A stretch of 64,000 nucleotides of DNA from Diphasiastrum complanatum (lineage: Eukaryota; Streptophyta; Lycopodiopsida; Lycopodiales; Lycopodiaceae): the NCBI GenBank assembly GCA_029204225.1, contig CM055102.1:24209390-24273389 (forward strand). Reading direction: 5' to 3'. Below are positions 25,406 through 36,589 of the stretch, piece by piece. Each line of letters opens with the position of its first letter. Within the stretch, counting starts at the first letter, position 1. The notes under the pieces were generated by a model that did not search any database, had not been told where the DNA came from, and saw only the letters and a list, made by a program, of their open reading frames with translations. A program made the translations under genes and the position numbers.

Positions 25406-25664
25406 TATTGGGGGTATTCCCAACGAATTGCAAATAAATAAATTCGACCAATAAAATGTGTTCGGAGGGCATGGCATCCTACGCGTATAAGCCCATGGCC
25501 CAATGAGCACGCAAGCTTAAGTGTAAATAAAATAAGATAGACTTGGGCCTTTGAATTAAAATAAAACTAGAGGCCCAAAGTCATTTTTTGAACTTAGAGA
25601 TTACTTTTTAGAGTTGGGTCCAAATTGGGACTCACATGAATCTTGTGAATTTCAATGTACTTTT
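25406..25664 (+). repeat. 3' LTR of gypsy element, left part
   Basis: Matches the start of the 5' LTR. The first bases are TATTGGGGG where the 5' LTR has TGTTGGGGG. It is cut by the copia insertion; the final CTTTT (25,660-25,664) is the copia target duplication. Confidence 0.95.
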
Positions 25665-26456
25665 TGTTAAAATTGAAAAACAATCCATATTGATTTCTTG
25701 GCTTGCTACAAATGTTGTACCATGCAAGTATGTAGCTCATTAATGCAAAATGCCAAGTTTGGCCTACATAGAACTCGAGCTACATGGTTATGTATTGCCT
25801 AGTTTGATAAATGCAACTTGCATATAGTTTGTAGACATAGAATTAGCATGATTATGCTTGTAGAAACTCGTGGCAACTCACATGCATTAATTGTAAGTGA
25901 TCCATAGTGACATGCAAGGCATGCACAAAGTTTATTGGACACATGCATGATGATTTGGACATTTTTAGTTAGAACTAGTACACTTGTAAAAAGTTGGTAG
26001 AATTTCATGCATGACAAGTGACAAATGTCACATAGACTCTAGATGTCACTTTAGATGTCATTTTGGAATGGATAGATATGATTCTACCTCGAGCTACCTC
26101 AATCTCCATAAATATGTGTAGCTCTCCACACAATCGATAATGAAGAACTAAAGTTTTGGAGCTATCTCATGTCATTTTGGATCTAAACAAATATTGCTTG
26201 TTATCTCTCTAGCTCTCTCTCTCTAACTCGTGTTGAGGCTAATGCTCATACATTGAAATCTTGTATTTTTTCATTCTTTGATCATTGCTATTATATTCTG
26301 TTGATTAGCATGCTAGATTGTGGATTAGCCATTTCTTCTGAACTAGATTTTGTTGATCAATCTAGAATCAGGTTATAGTGCCAATCACAAAGCTTAATTA
26401 AGATCAGTCACTCTTGTGGACATTCCCCACATGTGTGAATTCTGGAAATTTTGTCA
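25665..26456 (+). repeat. 5' LTR of nested copia (792 bp)
   Basis: Has TG...CA ends and is directly followed by the primer site. The last 438 bp match the truncated 3' LTR at 29,702-30,138. Confidence 0.95.
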
Positions 26457-26468
26457 TGGTATCAGAGC
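26457..26468 (+). promoter_or_regulatory. Primer binding site, initiator tRNA-Met
   Basis: TGGTATCAGAGC directly follows the 5' LTR; this is the standard copia site complementary to the initiator tRNA-Met 3' end. Confidence 0.95.
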
Positions 26469-27226
26469 CACATTAAGCTTTGCATGCTAACAACTCTGAC
26501 TGTACAAGAAACAGAGAGCTAAATTGAGCAAAAAAGCAGTTTTGTACTTTTTCTAACCTTTCTCTGAAGTGTATTTGGATCAAATCGAACTTGAACTAAA
26601 TTTTTTGACCTAAATTGAGGAAGTACGGAATTTTGGAATTCCGCATGTGTGAAAATCAAAGTTTTTCAGTCCCTTTGTTCTCCTTACTTATGGATCCAAA
26701 GATAGCAGTGTTATAGCTTGATGGAAAGCATTTTATCTGTACTTTCCATAGAAATTGAAACCAAATCAATTTGATGTGTCTAGCAAGAGTTATAAGCTCT
26801 TAAAGAGGATAGGGATAGGTCCAAAATCCGAGTGACATCATTTTGATTTGATTCAATTATACTTTGTTCTGAATTCATTGTTTTGAGCATCCAGCACAAG
26901 AAACTGTAGATCAAGACTGAGTTTGAAGTATTTGAACACCCTTTGAGCCTTCTGAGTGTCAATAGTGTTTTCTTTTGAAGCATTTCACACGTGCCAAAAG
27001 TAGGATTCAAACCAGCCAAAGTGTCACAAACCACTTCTTGTGTCTAATCTATATAACTTGTCTTGTTGAATATTTGAGACTCATCTCATATATAGTTGCA
27101 AGTGTTTCACATAGGAAGGTAGTTCAACCTTAAAAATACCTATAGTGAAAGAGAGCAACAACTCTAAGTCTGATAGGAACAAGCTCAAACATATTTCAAT
27201 CCAATAACTAAGAAGTCTTCATTATA

Positions 27227-27955
27227 ATGGCATCTCAGGTAGGATATCTTCTAGCAGCCAGTGAAAGACTAAACACTTCTAATTACTCAATTTGGAAGTT
27301 TAGAATGGAGTCTATTTTGATTCTCCAAGATGTTATGGATATTGTGCTTGGTGTTGAGGAGGATCCTCAAGCACAGGTTGAAATTCCTAAATATAAGAAG
27401 AGAGCTAGAATGGCTCTACATTTCATTAAGATGAATGTATCTAATGAAATTTTGAGAGAGATAGGATCTTGCACTACAACCAAAGAAGCTTGGGATGCAA
27501 TAAAGACCATCTATGAAGCAAAGAATACTTCTAGAATACTCACTCTTAGGAATCAGATTTTCCAAAGAAGTGAAGAAAGTGCATCTAACTATGTTCTGAG
27601 AGTTAAAGATTTACATAGAGAGCTTTCCTGTGTTGGTGTTACCATTAACCAAGTTGAGCTAGTTCAAGTCATATTGAATGGCTTGAGAGATGACTATCAT
27701 AATCTTGTTTAGTCTTTTGCTATCAAGGAGGAGTTACCTAATCTAGAAACTCTTCAAGGAATTTTTTCTGAAAAATCTAGACAAAGCTATAAACTCTCTA
27801 GGATGAACAAACTTGAACATGGTGGAATCACAAAGCCCTCTTTGTCAAAGGCAAGCAGAAAGGAAGGAGTAAAAACCAATTCTCTTAAGCATACAACAAA
27901 GACAAAGCAAAGATCGAGATCAAGATGGTGAAGAGGATGATACATCTCATCCCTC
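27227..27955 (+). pseudogene. gag of nested copia
   Basis: The ATG at 27,227 opens a frame of 161 codons with the copia gag signature (YLLAASERLNTSNYSIWKF at the start, then EAWDAIKTIYEAKNTSRI, UBN2-type). It stops at a TAG (27,710-27,712), after which the same frame continues as gag, so the stop is a point mutation, probably from CAG. A frameshift follows before the zinc knuckle at 27,981. The start matches the fragment at 12,739. Confidence 0.9.
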
Positions 27956-27980
27956 TAACTCAAAAACCAAGAAGAAGAAA

Positions 27981-28886
27981 GTGAAGTGCTTCTTCTGTGG
28001 CAAAAAGGGGCACTATGCCTCTAATTGCTTTAAGAAGAAAAACCAACTCAAGCAAGCTAATCTCTCCAAAGAGATTGAAGAAGATTCTGTTGCAAGTGAT
28101 GGAGAAGGATCACTTATGGTGTCCAATTTTTCTTCATCACCTTTCAAGAAAGATGGAGCATGGTACATAGACAGTGGAGCCTCTTCACATATGTGCTGTT
28201 CAAAGGAGTCATTTGACTCAATCTTACCTTTCAAAGGACTCAAGAGATCTATCTACACAGCTAATGATCATGAGTGTCCAATAGAAGGAATTGGCAATAC
28301 TCCATTGAAACTTGCTTCTTCAAAAGTTCTTGCACTTTCTAATGTTCTTTTCATTCCAAAACTTACAAAGAACTTAATTAGTGTGGAAAAGTTGCTTGAT
28401 AATGGCTGTGATGTAAAGTTCAACTCCAATGCTTGTTTTATCAAGAGAAAAGATGAGATCCTTGTTGATGGAACTAGATGTGGTGGAATTTTTAAGTTGA
28501 ATTCTTATGAGAATGCAAACCTTTGTGAAGTTGTTTTGTTATCTAAGGAGGAGCTGTGGCATAGAAGGTTGGGTCACCCTAACTTTACATCTATGTCTTC
28601 TATGGTTAAGAAAGAGAAGGCTATTGGTCTTCCAAAATCTCTTTCTAAAGATTTCAAGCCTTGTGAGGCTTGTGCCATTGCAAAGTCGCACAGAAAGCCA
28701 TATCAGAAGTCTTTTATAAAGACTCCTTGTCCATCGGAGCTCATACATTCAGATGTACATTTTTCCTCTTCTAAAAGTATTGGTGGTGCACCATGTTTTG
28801 TCACCTTTATTGATGACTTTACTAGATACCTTGGTTGTATCTACTTTCTTCAAAGGCTATGGTTTTTATCTTCAAAGCTTATGTAG
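27981..28886 (+). pseudogene. Zinc knuckle, protease and integrase start, copia
   Basis: An open frame of 301 codons. The knuckle is CFFCGKKGHYASNC (CX2CX4HX4C). The protease active site is WYIDSGASSHM near residue 55-65. GAG-pre-integrase follows with ELWHRRLGHPNF, then the CEACAIAKSHRKPY zinc part and integrase DVHFSSS and FIDDFTRYLG. The frame is lost near 28,835 and integrase goes on in another frame. Confidence 0.93.
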
Positions 28887-29359
28887 AAAAACAGTTTTCT
28901 TGCAAAGTTAAAGCTTTAAGATGTGATGAAGGAGGTGAATATATCTCCAACAAGTTTCATAATTATTGTGAAAGTGAAGGAATAAAGAGAGAATTTTCTT
29001 GTGCCTATTCTCCATCTCAAAATAGAGTAGTTGAGAGGAAAAACAGATCTTTATGTGAGTGTGCTAAAGCAATTCGAATAGCAGTTTCTTTGCCTATTGA
29101 ATATTGGGGTGAAGCTATAAATTGTGCAAACTATTTGTGCAATAGATTACCTCACAATGCTCTTGCTGGAAAATCACCTTTTGAAGTCTTGTTTCAGAAA
29201 AAACCTAAGGTAGATCACCTTAGAGTTTTTGGTTGTACTTGCTTTGTTAATATACCCTTGGAAACAAGGAAAAGAGATAATCTTAATTCTGTTAAAGGGA
29301 TCATGGTTGGATATGCATCCAACAAGAAAGCCTACAGGATCTATGTTCCCTCTACCTGA
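28835..29359 (+). pseudogene. Integrase continuation, copia
   Basis: Carries the second catalytic Asp (RCDEGGEYISNKF) and the Glu region SPSQNRVVERKNR, which in relatives reads QNGVAERKNR, so Gly-Val-Ala is Arg-Val-Val here. The C-terminal part keeps HLRVFGCTCFVNIP and GIMVGYASNKKAYRIY. It ends at a TGA at 29,357. Confidence 0.92.
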
Positions 29360-29717
29360 ACTATAATTGAGAGTAGAGATGTGATATTCCATGAAGATCA
29401 AAAATACATTCTTGAGAAGGCCGAGTTCAAAGATTCTCACAAAGACACTCCAATCATCACCCTTGAAGATCATCATGGAGAGATGGGGCCGAGATTTGAG
29501 GAGTCACCTTGAATTTTTTTCACCAAGGAGGTCTCAAAGAGAAAGATCCGAGCCTAGAAGACTTACCTATGAAGATAAAGGAAGTGGAAATCAACTCCAC
29601 TAATTGTGCCTATTTTATTTCTCATGAGGAGCCGAAGGATGTATATGATGCTATCAGCTCAAAGGAATGGTACCTTACCATGAAGGAAGAATATGATGCT
29701 TTGACAAATGTCACATA
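29360..29717 (+). pseudogene. Integrase tail and first RT residues, truncated
   Basis: After integrase the linker continues (ESRDVIFHEDQKYILEKAEF), and reverse transcriptase begins near 29,640 with the A-x-x-S-x-E-W-x-x-x-M-K-x-E-Y-D-A-L pattern. It runs straight into 3' LTR sequence at TGACAAATG (29,702). All RT catalytic motifs and RNase H are deleted. Confidence 0.85.
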
Positions 29718-30138
29718 GACTCTAGATGTCACTTTAGATGTCATTTTGGAATGGATAGATTTGATTCTACCTCGAGCTACCTCAATCTCCATAAATATGT
29801 GTAGTCTCCACACAATTGATAATGAAGAACCAAAGTTTTGGAGCTATCTCATGTCATTTTGGATCTAAACAAATATTGCTTGTTATCTCTCTCGCTCTCT
29901 CTCTCTAACTCATGTTGAGGCTAATGCTCATACATTGAGATCTTGTATTTTTTCATTCTTTGATCATTGCTATTATATTCTGCTGATTAGCATGCTAGAT
30001 TGTGGATTAGCAATTTCTTCTGAACTAGATTTTGTTGATCAATCTAGAATCAAGTTATAGTGCCAATCACAAAGCTTAATTAAGATCAGTCACTCTTGTG
30101 GACATTCCCCACATGTGTGAATTCTGGAAATTTTGTCA
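29702..30138 (+). repeat. Truncated 3' LTR of nested copia
   Basis: Matches 26,019-26,456 of the 5' LTR with about ten substitutions; the first 354 bp or so are missing together with the end of pol. Confidence 0.95.
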
Positions 30139-30143
30139 CTTTT

Positions 30144-30700
30144 TGTGGACCCTTGGATCAAGTTGGGTCCAAGATGAATGGATAGGATCAATGTAAATAT
30201 TAGCGAATAGGATTTTGGGGCAAGGGCCTTCCCCATTTTATAAAAAGGCACCATTTGTACTCTATTTTCATGCTTAATAGAGAGGAGGAGACTCTATCAT
30301 CTTGAGAGCTCAAGCATCTTCATTTGTTAATCACTCTTGCTTATGCTCTTGTTGTGTTTGTTTGTTATTTCCATTTCCCATGCTTGTTGGTTTATGCTAG
30401 TTAAGGTTTTTCCATAAGCAATGAAATTGAGCATTTGAGCTAACCTCCATCTCATCTGTCTCTCTTTCTCTCTTCTCCTTCTTCTTCCCCTTCTATTCTA
30501 TCCTCTCTCTTCACCCAAAATCATGATGAAGCTAGTTAGGGAAGTACATTTAGTGTGAGTAGAGCTAGGGGAGGTAGAGTTAGACAAAAAGTAGGAAACT
30601 AACTAAAGGTAGCATCTATGCATAGTTAGGTACCTATCCAGTGAACTAACCGTTGTTGACAAGCGAGAGGGCTATACTACACAAGATCTTCGACCGTACA
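30144..30700 (+). repeat. 3' LTR of gypsy element, right part
   Basis: Continues the 5' LTR match from TGTGGACCC to CGACCGTACA, then the TTGAT duplication at 30,701-30,705. Confidence 0.95.
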
Positions 30701-30705
30701 TTGAT

Positions 30706-31040
30706 CTCTCTGATCGTTGTTATCTTTATGAGACATGGAAGCCTATGATTTTCGTCATGGTGCAGCCACCTTCATGCAAATGGATTTTCCATATCAAAGA
30801 TCATCATCAAGCATGGAGGAAGCACATGGATATAGTGGCAAATTGGTGGAATGCTCTTCAAAGATGTTGGCAAATGACTTCCACCAAAGAAATATTATCA
30901 TGGATATGGTGAGGGTGCTGCTATGATGGATCCTTTTGCTGGTTTTTTAGTTCATATACATACCAAAGGATCCACTCAAAAAATTTCACAAACTCCTTGA
31001 TTGATCTAGTACCTTACCAAGCTAGTTTTTAAGGAGGAGT
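30706..31040 (+). other. Possible 3' end of an older copia element
   Basis: Continues the DNA that flanked the gypsy insertion. At 31,031-31,039 there is a polypurine tract AAGGAGGAG directly followed by TGTGAAAAATAG, the usual layout of a copia polypurine tract and 3' LTR start. With the copia gag fragment at 12.5-12.9 kb on the other side of the gypsy element, it may be the remains of one older element. No coding motif was confirmed. Confidence 0.35.
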
Positions 31041-32050
31041 GTGAAAAATAGTCAAAAATCTATCTTGGTGATTTTATGTTTTATGTTTGTGAGGATATTT
31101 CACACGTGTGGAGCATGTTCCCACGTGTGTAAAATAGTTATAAATAGTTTATAATGTTGACTTTAGGAGTGTCATAAAGTTTTATGGTCCAGCATCTAGG
31201 TAGCATCTAGGTGTCACTAGTTGATAGAGCCAATTTTGGCATTAGAGGTCAAATAGTCAATTCCACATGTCTTGTCATCATTAGGCCAAAAGTCAAATAT
31301 GACATAGATCAAGCTACTTAGGCTTGTGACACATGTGTAGATGTAATTTGATTAGTGATCAAGTCAATGTGTTGGCAAAAGTCAAAGGGTCCAATCATAA
31401 GAGAGAGATTTGTTGGAAGGGTCCAATCAAAAGTAAGGGATGCTGCATCACTCATCCAATAGGGTTATATCAGAGAGAGTAGTGGGGAGAATGTGGAAGC
31501 GTGAGATCAATGGGATAAGGAATGGTGGCCCCATGAGGTAGTCGACGACATTGTGGGATGGCACATGTAGCTATTCGAATCAGGCCAACAAGCTAGGCCA
31601 TTATAAATGGCTAACTCATGGGCACTCATGGGCTTCACCAAGCTATAACAAATACTCTCCATATCCAGTGATAGGTCCTACTGAATTGGCTGAAATCCTA
31701 GTAACTCCCATGTCATCATAGTCAATGGCTCGTATGTGTAACTAGTATCTTGTAGTATCACATTGATCTTGGCAGCCTTGTAGGATTCAACTGCTTTTGT
31801 GGGTGTGTAGGGTTCTTGAGAGGAAGGATAGATCGAGTTGGAAGAAGGGGAATGTTAGAGTCCAGTTATGACTCTATCATGACCTCGGCATGGCTGGTCA
31901 CTAGAGAGCCTGAGGCCCAGTATTGGCAAGGCTATGTTTAAGGGGCCCAATAGGATTGAAGCATGGATCTCCATGATTTCTATATGTACTTTGATTTTCT
32001 ATCATAATCTAATGTGAGTTTTTGAGTCAATTTGGAGATCTCTCAATTAT
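31041..32050. other. No gene seen; possible LTR remnant
   Basis: AT-rich DNA with the word CACACGTGTGGAG near 31,108 and GGGGCCCAATAGG near 31,938. No frame longer than about 60 codons is convincing. The first part could be the LTR that starts at 31,040, but its end was not found. Confidence 0.35.
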
Positions 32051-33560
32051 GTGTGTACCATCTGCCCACAGACAATAGTTTCAGGGGAGGAAGAAAGGGA
32101 GTTGTCTGCAACTACACAAGCAAAAGATACAATTGTAGTTGATGCCACTCATGAAGACACATCAGAAGAGACAAGAGAAGCTGAATCTGGTCAAGAAACA
32201 AGGGTAGAAGATCAAGATCAAGCAGCTCAAGTAATAGTGGAAGTCCAGAAAAGCCCAAAGGTTGAAGAGAAAATTGAAGACCCTTCTACTCTAAAGCAAG
32301 ACGGCTTCATCGATGTAGACGCTCTTGAATACTTCGATGAAGGTGATCTTGTAGGAGAGGAGGTGGAGACAGTTCCATAGACAGTTGCACTAGTCACATC
32401 ACTAACCTCCACTTCCACCACTGCCACCACCATTGTTGATACCATACCCGTCACTGTCTCTCTTATCCCTGTTGCTACCATTATTACCACTGCCGTTAAT
32501 ACTGTTGTAAATACTCAACTGGCCATTCTATTACCGACTCATTCCTCAGTTTCTCAGTTTTCTTTTCCTACTTACCATCGTTTTTCTACTGAGTTCCCCA
32601 TCTTCCAGCCTATGACAACTTGCCCGAGAAAGCCAAGGAGTCCTTGAAGTGGCATGCTGAGACCTCATACCACCTTCATTGGTTGGTAGACCAGCTAGCA
32701 CAACAAACAAACAAGCTCAAATTGGCAAAGCAAGACCTGCAGTTAAGAGACGCAGAGTTGCTGACAGTTATGGAAAAGTTGTAGAGTGAAAGGGCCAAGA
32801 GACACAAAGAGTAGAACCAATTTTCAAATCAGCTCCAGTCTCTCCAAGAGGTGCAAGACCAGTTTGAGCGCTGCTTAGATCTCCTAATTCAGAAAAATAA
32901 GAGACTAACTGTCGTGATGACAAAGGTCAAAAGCAACCAATTAGGCCAGAAGATATCAACGTACCATCTCTATCTTCGTGAGTGGCAATAAAAGTGGAAA
33001 AGTATATCTCCTTAATCTAGAAACACGAAGCTCTGAAGAGGAACCATCAAATTCAAAAGATGAAAACAACAAGAAGCTATCAGCGCTCAAAGAAAGCATT
33101 GACAAAATCCAAGAGGAACTCCTCTTATCTAAACAGCAGATGGACCTCATTTGGAATATGTCCTATATACTCGATGCAGGCGTATCAGTGTAGAAAAATG
33201 ATGACCACAACAATGATGCTGGAGCTCTTGAGCAAAACTGATCCATCAATGAACGAGATGCTAGTTTTGGCATGCCATATCAAGGTTCCACAACTGGCTC
33301 TCCCCACAAACCTGTCGTGGACTCCTCCACTTGCACTCAGTTGCCCCACTCGCCTTCTTATTTTTTTGAACCATTTTCATCTTACCAACCTTCATTTCTT
33401 TCATTTGCTTATTCAACCACCTCCACATCCACTTCTACAGTCCTCTTATAGTATCTGCAGAATAATTTCTGCACTGGTTGGAACGATGAAGAGGTTGAAT
33501 TCGATCATGAACCAAAATCTGGTCCAGACTGCATGTTGCTCTTCTTGTAGTATATCCTGA
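32051..33560 (+). pseudogene. Acidic, Ser/Thr-rich and coiled-coil ORF remnant
   Basis: An acidic stretch of 109 codons (ALEYFDEGDLVGEEVETVP at its end) is followed, past a TAG, by a Thr/Ser/Val-rich segment. From about 32,650 comes a Gln/Lys/Leu-rich segment (DQLAQQTNKLKLAKQDLQL) typical of a coiled coil. The layout resembles the post-pol coding region of the 13-30 kb gypsy element, but I see no direct sequence match. It is probably the 3' coding region of another decayed retroelement. Confidence 0.45.
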
Positions 33561-33589
33561 CTTTGTAGATCTCTTGGATTTAAACTTCT

Positions 33590-34177
33590 GACTTTTTGAA
33601 TATAGAGCTTGGGGGATCTGATTCTGAACCTGAGGAGGATGCAGATCTTCTAATCTCCTCTTGTAGGAGCAGCGAAATTACTCTTGACAGAGTGAGGTGC
33701 TCCTGGGTTGAAATCGCCATGACCCTGTAGGCTCCAAGTAGACTTGATAGTAGAGTCATGAGAGCATCAGAATCTTCTATGACTGAGCCAGTTGCAGTCA
33801 TTTGCTCCATAAGATATTTGAAAGTGTTGAGGTGACTCGAAACACTCTCTACGTCAAACGTTCTCAAGGTTGGAAGTTACATCCCTAATATCGTAGAGGG
33901 TTGCTAGCATGTCCCATGCATTATTAGCAGTCTGAGCAGCACGTATGTGACTAATCTGAGTATCCTTGATGTTGAGGGTGATCATGGAAAATGCTTTGCC
34001 ATCTCTCAGTCTCCACTTGGTGATGATGGCTACATCACCTTCTGGTTCGAGTTATGTGCCATCAACGATGTCCCACAGTTCTTTGGCTAGTAGTATGACC
34101 ACCATCTTGAACTTCCACGGATGGTAGTTATCTCCATTGAGTTTGTCAATCAAAGATGAACTAGAAGATGGATCCAT
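33590..34177 (-). pseudogene. Copia gag (UBN2-type), minus strand
   Basis: From an ATG at 34,177 the frame starts MDPSSSSS and has KLNGDNYHPWKFKM and ELWDIVDG, standard copia gag words. It is then shifted into the open stretch 33,580-33,867 with HLNTFKYLMEQM and LTLSRVISLLLQEE. It ends abruptly at about 33,590 against unrelated plus-strand DNA, so the remainder of the element is gone. Confidence 0.88.
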
Positions 34178-34308
34178 TTTGGTTTGAGCGAGATCGTTGA
34201 TAGAAACAACGATGTCGTAATATTGTTGGCTGCGCGCTTTCTAGAACGATGTCTTGATAGAAATAAGACTGATAATCCACAGTAGAAATGCAGATTAGTG
34301 AACTGCCC

Positions 34309-34640
34309 ACTCTGATACCATGTCAAAAATTGAGAGGACTATTTTTTTTTTTTTGGTCTTTCAGCTGATATTTGCGGAGATGTCTCAGTTTCATCTATAC
34401 ATTGTTCTCCCTGCCGAAAATGCTTCAATAGCTAAAAGAGGAGTAGTGAAAGGATCTAGAGTTTCTCCACTTGATATGATCGCTCACAGAATCAACCAAA
34501 GATAGAACTACGATTGGTGGATTGATGGAAGTTTGTATCCATTGGATTCGAGCTCGATGCAAGCTCCACAATTCCAATCCATCACACAACTAATAAAGTT
34601 TTTGTGTGAAGGACAAAACGGTTTTTACTGGGTTATTGTG
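34309..34640 (-). repeat. Primer site and partial LTR of minus copia
   Basis: Read on the minus strand, TGGTATCAGAG (34,320 down) is the initiator-tRNA-Met primer site. The bases before it end in TTTTTGACA, a normal LTR end. The LTR extends towards higher coordinates, but its outer end could not be found before the next gene remnant at about 34,640. Confidence 0.75.
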
Positions 34641-34645
34641 AAATA

Positions 34646-36540
34646 TTGAGGACTTATGGTGTTTCAAACTCAGTTCAGAAAATACAAAGTTTAGAATGTA
34701 TGTTAAATGGTTTGCTTGCTGACTATAGAGAAAAAGAGACCACATTATTACAAACCAAAGAAGATAATGCATGTTTACATAATATTATGTTAAGTTTAAA
34801 TGCAAGTAATGATCAACTCCGAGAAGTTGTTCAGACATTACGTATATCAAATGGCTAGTTAAAAGAAGAAACTCGCATATTAGATAAGAAATTAAGAAGA
34901 AACAAGCAAAAAAGAATGCTGAAGGACATTGATGAGCTTTCGCTAAATGGAGGCCAATGGAGAAAAAGGATTCAAGCATTCAAGTAAGGATTTGTTTTGA
35001 ATCATTTTATTTTTGTTTTGTGAAGTAGCATGACATTTATTATGTAGTCTATTTGGGTTTGCCGATTTTCATAATCATTTGCAGATCAGTATTGGTTGCA
35101 AATGAGCATCTGAGGGACAATGACATGATCAAAAAATCATTGAGTTTGGTATTGACAACCAAGTCCACAAAGTCTTTATTGGACAATAATCGATATTCTC
35201 GAATCAAGTCCAAGGTCACTGAGGCTTTGACGAGCGAGGTCGGTAAGTTTATCGACCAAACGTTAATTTAGGGAGCATGTGATTTCTCAGAAATTAGCAG
35301 GGAGGCATATGCCAATATATTTAAAATTATTAAAGAGGCTTTTGGACAATTGCATGTAAGAAAATTTCCCATTCCTCGCCCTTTTCAGATTAGATTGGAT
35401 AGAGATGTATTGAATAAGGGTATGCAAAACGTCATTGGAATCCCTTTTCACATCAATGAGATTTATAATTCAAAGTCTAGCAATTTGTCATATGATTCTA
35501 CCAACAACTTATTTGTGGATTTGAATCATTTATTGAGATTTATAGTGAGATTCTATAATATTACAAGTGTTAGTACGAGCAAACTTATTTTGGTGGTCAA
35601 GCTAGATGAATCGGAAGTTATAAAAGGACAAAAGCTGGAAAGAGTAAGTATTACTCTCATGAATGGAGCATTGAACAATGCAACAAACTCAAGGGATCTC
35701 AACTTCAATGTGCAATCAGAAAATAACATATGGTGGCTAGCATGTTTTCAGGTTAAAAAATGCTATTATTCATGTGCAATTTCTTTTGGTAATTGTTTTG
35801 AATATATAAAAACTTATGATTCCATATGTTGGGCAAGTTATCAAAGAGGATCAAGATGTTCTTTCTTGGATTTTTGGCATAACAAGTTATCCAGATATCA
35901 TAAAGGATCATATGAATGGCAAAGTACTTAGTGTTCCTGAAAGAGGTGAATTTTTTGTGGAATGGCATTTAGCTGGAGACTTGAAGTCATTGAAATGTAT
36001 GTTCAATGTATCTCATGGAGCAAATTCAAAACATCCATGTCTATATTGTATGAAATAATCAAATGACATTTCAAGGAGCACAAGAGTTTCAAGAGATATT
36101 GAAGATCCCAGATGGAAACCAGTACTACCAATTCCTTTATAGAATATTCATATTTGCACACTTCATGGAGAGGTGAGGATCATAGAGAAATTAATATACA
36201 TTCATATTTTTTTGCATGGAATACTAAGCCAAAGGCAGCATCAAAACAAGCAATAGCTCGACTAGAGGAAGTGTTGTCAAAAGCAGGCCTTCATAAAGGA
36301 CATGTTAAACTACAAAAGGATGAAAAGCTTTCGGGAAAAACATGAAACGTACCCAGTAAACCCAGCATAGGAGGAGTCAAACCTCGTCAAATTTATCAAA
36401 TCATTCTAAAGAGTTGTCTAAGATCCAATACTCGGTTTGGAGAGATGTTATTTCTGCAACACAAGACTTTGAAGATAAAGGAACAACAAGGGCTAAGAAG
36501 GTTGAAGTTTGGAAAAAGCTCGATAATACTCATCAGTAAT
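34646..36540 (+). pseudogene. Spliced gene of unknown family, broken
   Basis: The first segment (34,646-34,983) encodes a Gln/Leu/Lys-rich coiled coil. An intron with GTAAGG donor and TTTGCAG acceptor fits at 34,984-35,084 (101 bp) and joins the frames exactly. The second exon (35,085 on) has a folded-looking part (IGIPFHINEIYNS), then after a frameshift near 35,820 the module EWHLAGDLKSLKCMF followed by HPCLYCMK, a GD-x-K and C-x-x-C pattern. Further on, SKAGLHKGHVKLQKDEKLSG is seen. Stops at 34,856 (TAG), 35,269 (TAG) and 36,055 (TAA) and at least one frameshift kill it. I cannot name the family. I have an unverified impression of uncharacterised, possibly transposon-borne eukaryotic proteins with the same GDLK...CxxC module. 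Confidence 0.6.
34984..35084 (+). other. Intron of the unknown gene
   Basis: GT-AG intron of 101 bp with T-rich body. The exon before ends in phase 2 and the exon after supplies one base, so the reading frame continues without a stop across the junction. Confidence 0.75.
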
Positions 36541-36589
36541 GGAAACCTCTAAAGCTACAAGAGTACTAGGGGTGGGCAAACCAATCATG

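Larger units (their letters stand above)
25665..30138 (+). mobile_element. Ty1/copia retrotransposon nested in gypsy LTR
   Basis: The element starts TGTTAAAATTG, ends TTTTGTCA and is flanked by CTTTT on both sides (25,660-25,664 and 30,139-30,143). It has a full 5' LTR, an initiator-tRNA-Met primer site, gag, protease and integrase. It lacks nearly all of RT and RNase H and the first 350 bp or so of the 3' LTR. The two LTRs differ at about ten of 437 shared positions, so it is younger than its gypsy host, as nesting requires. Confidence 0.96.
13085..30700 (+). mobile_element. Tat/Athila-like Ty3/gypsy retrotransposon
   Basis: The LTRs at both ends, the 5-bp duplication TTGAT (13,080-13,084 and 30,701-30,705), the tRNA-Asp primer site and the gag-protease-RT-RNase H-integrase order define a whole element. 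Total span is 17.6 kb; without the copia nested in its 3' LTR it is about 13.1 kb. It has a long leader, a further coding region after integrase and many stops, so it is dead. The large size, tRNA-Asp site and post-pol coding region point to the Tat/Athila branch. The pol fragment at 4.2-7.4 kb belongs to the same group. Confidence 0.95.
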
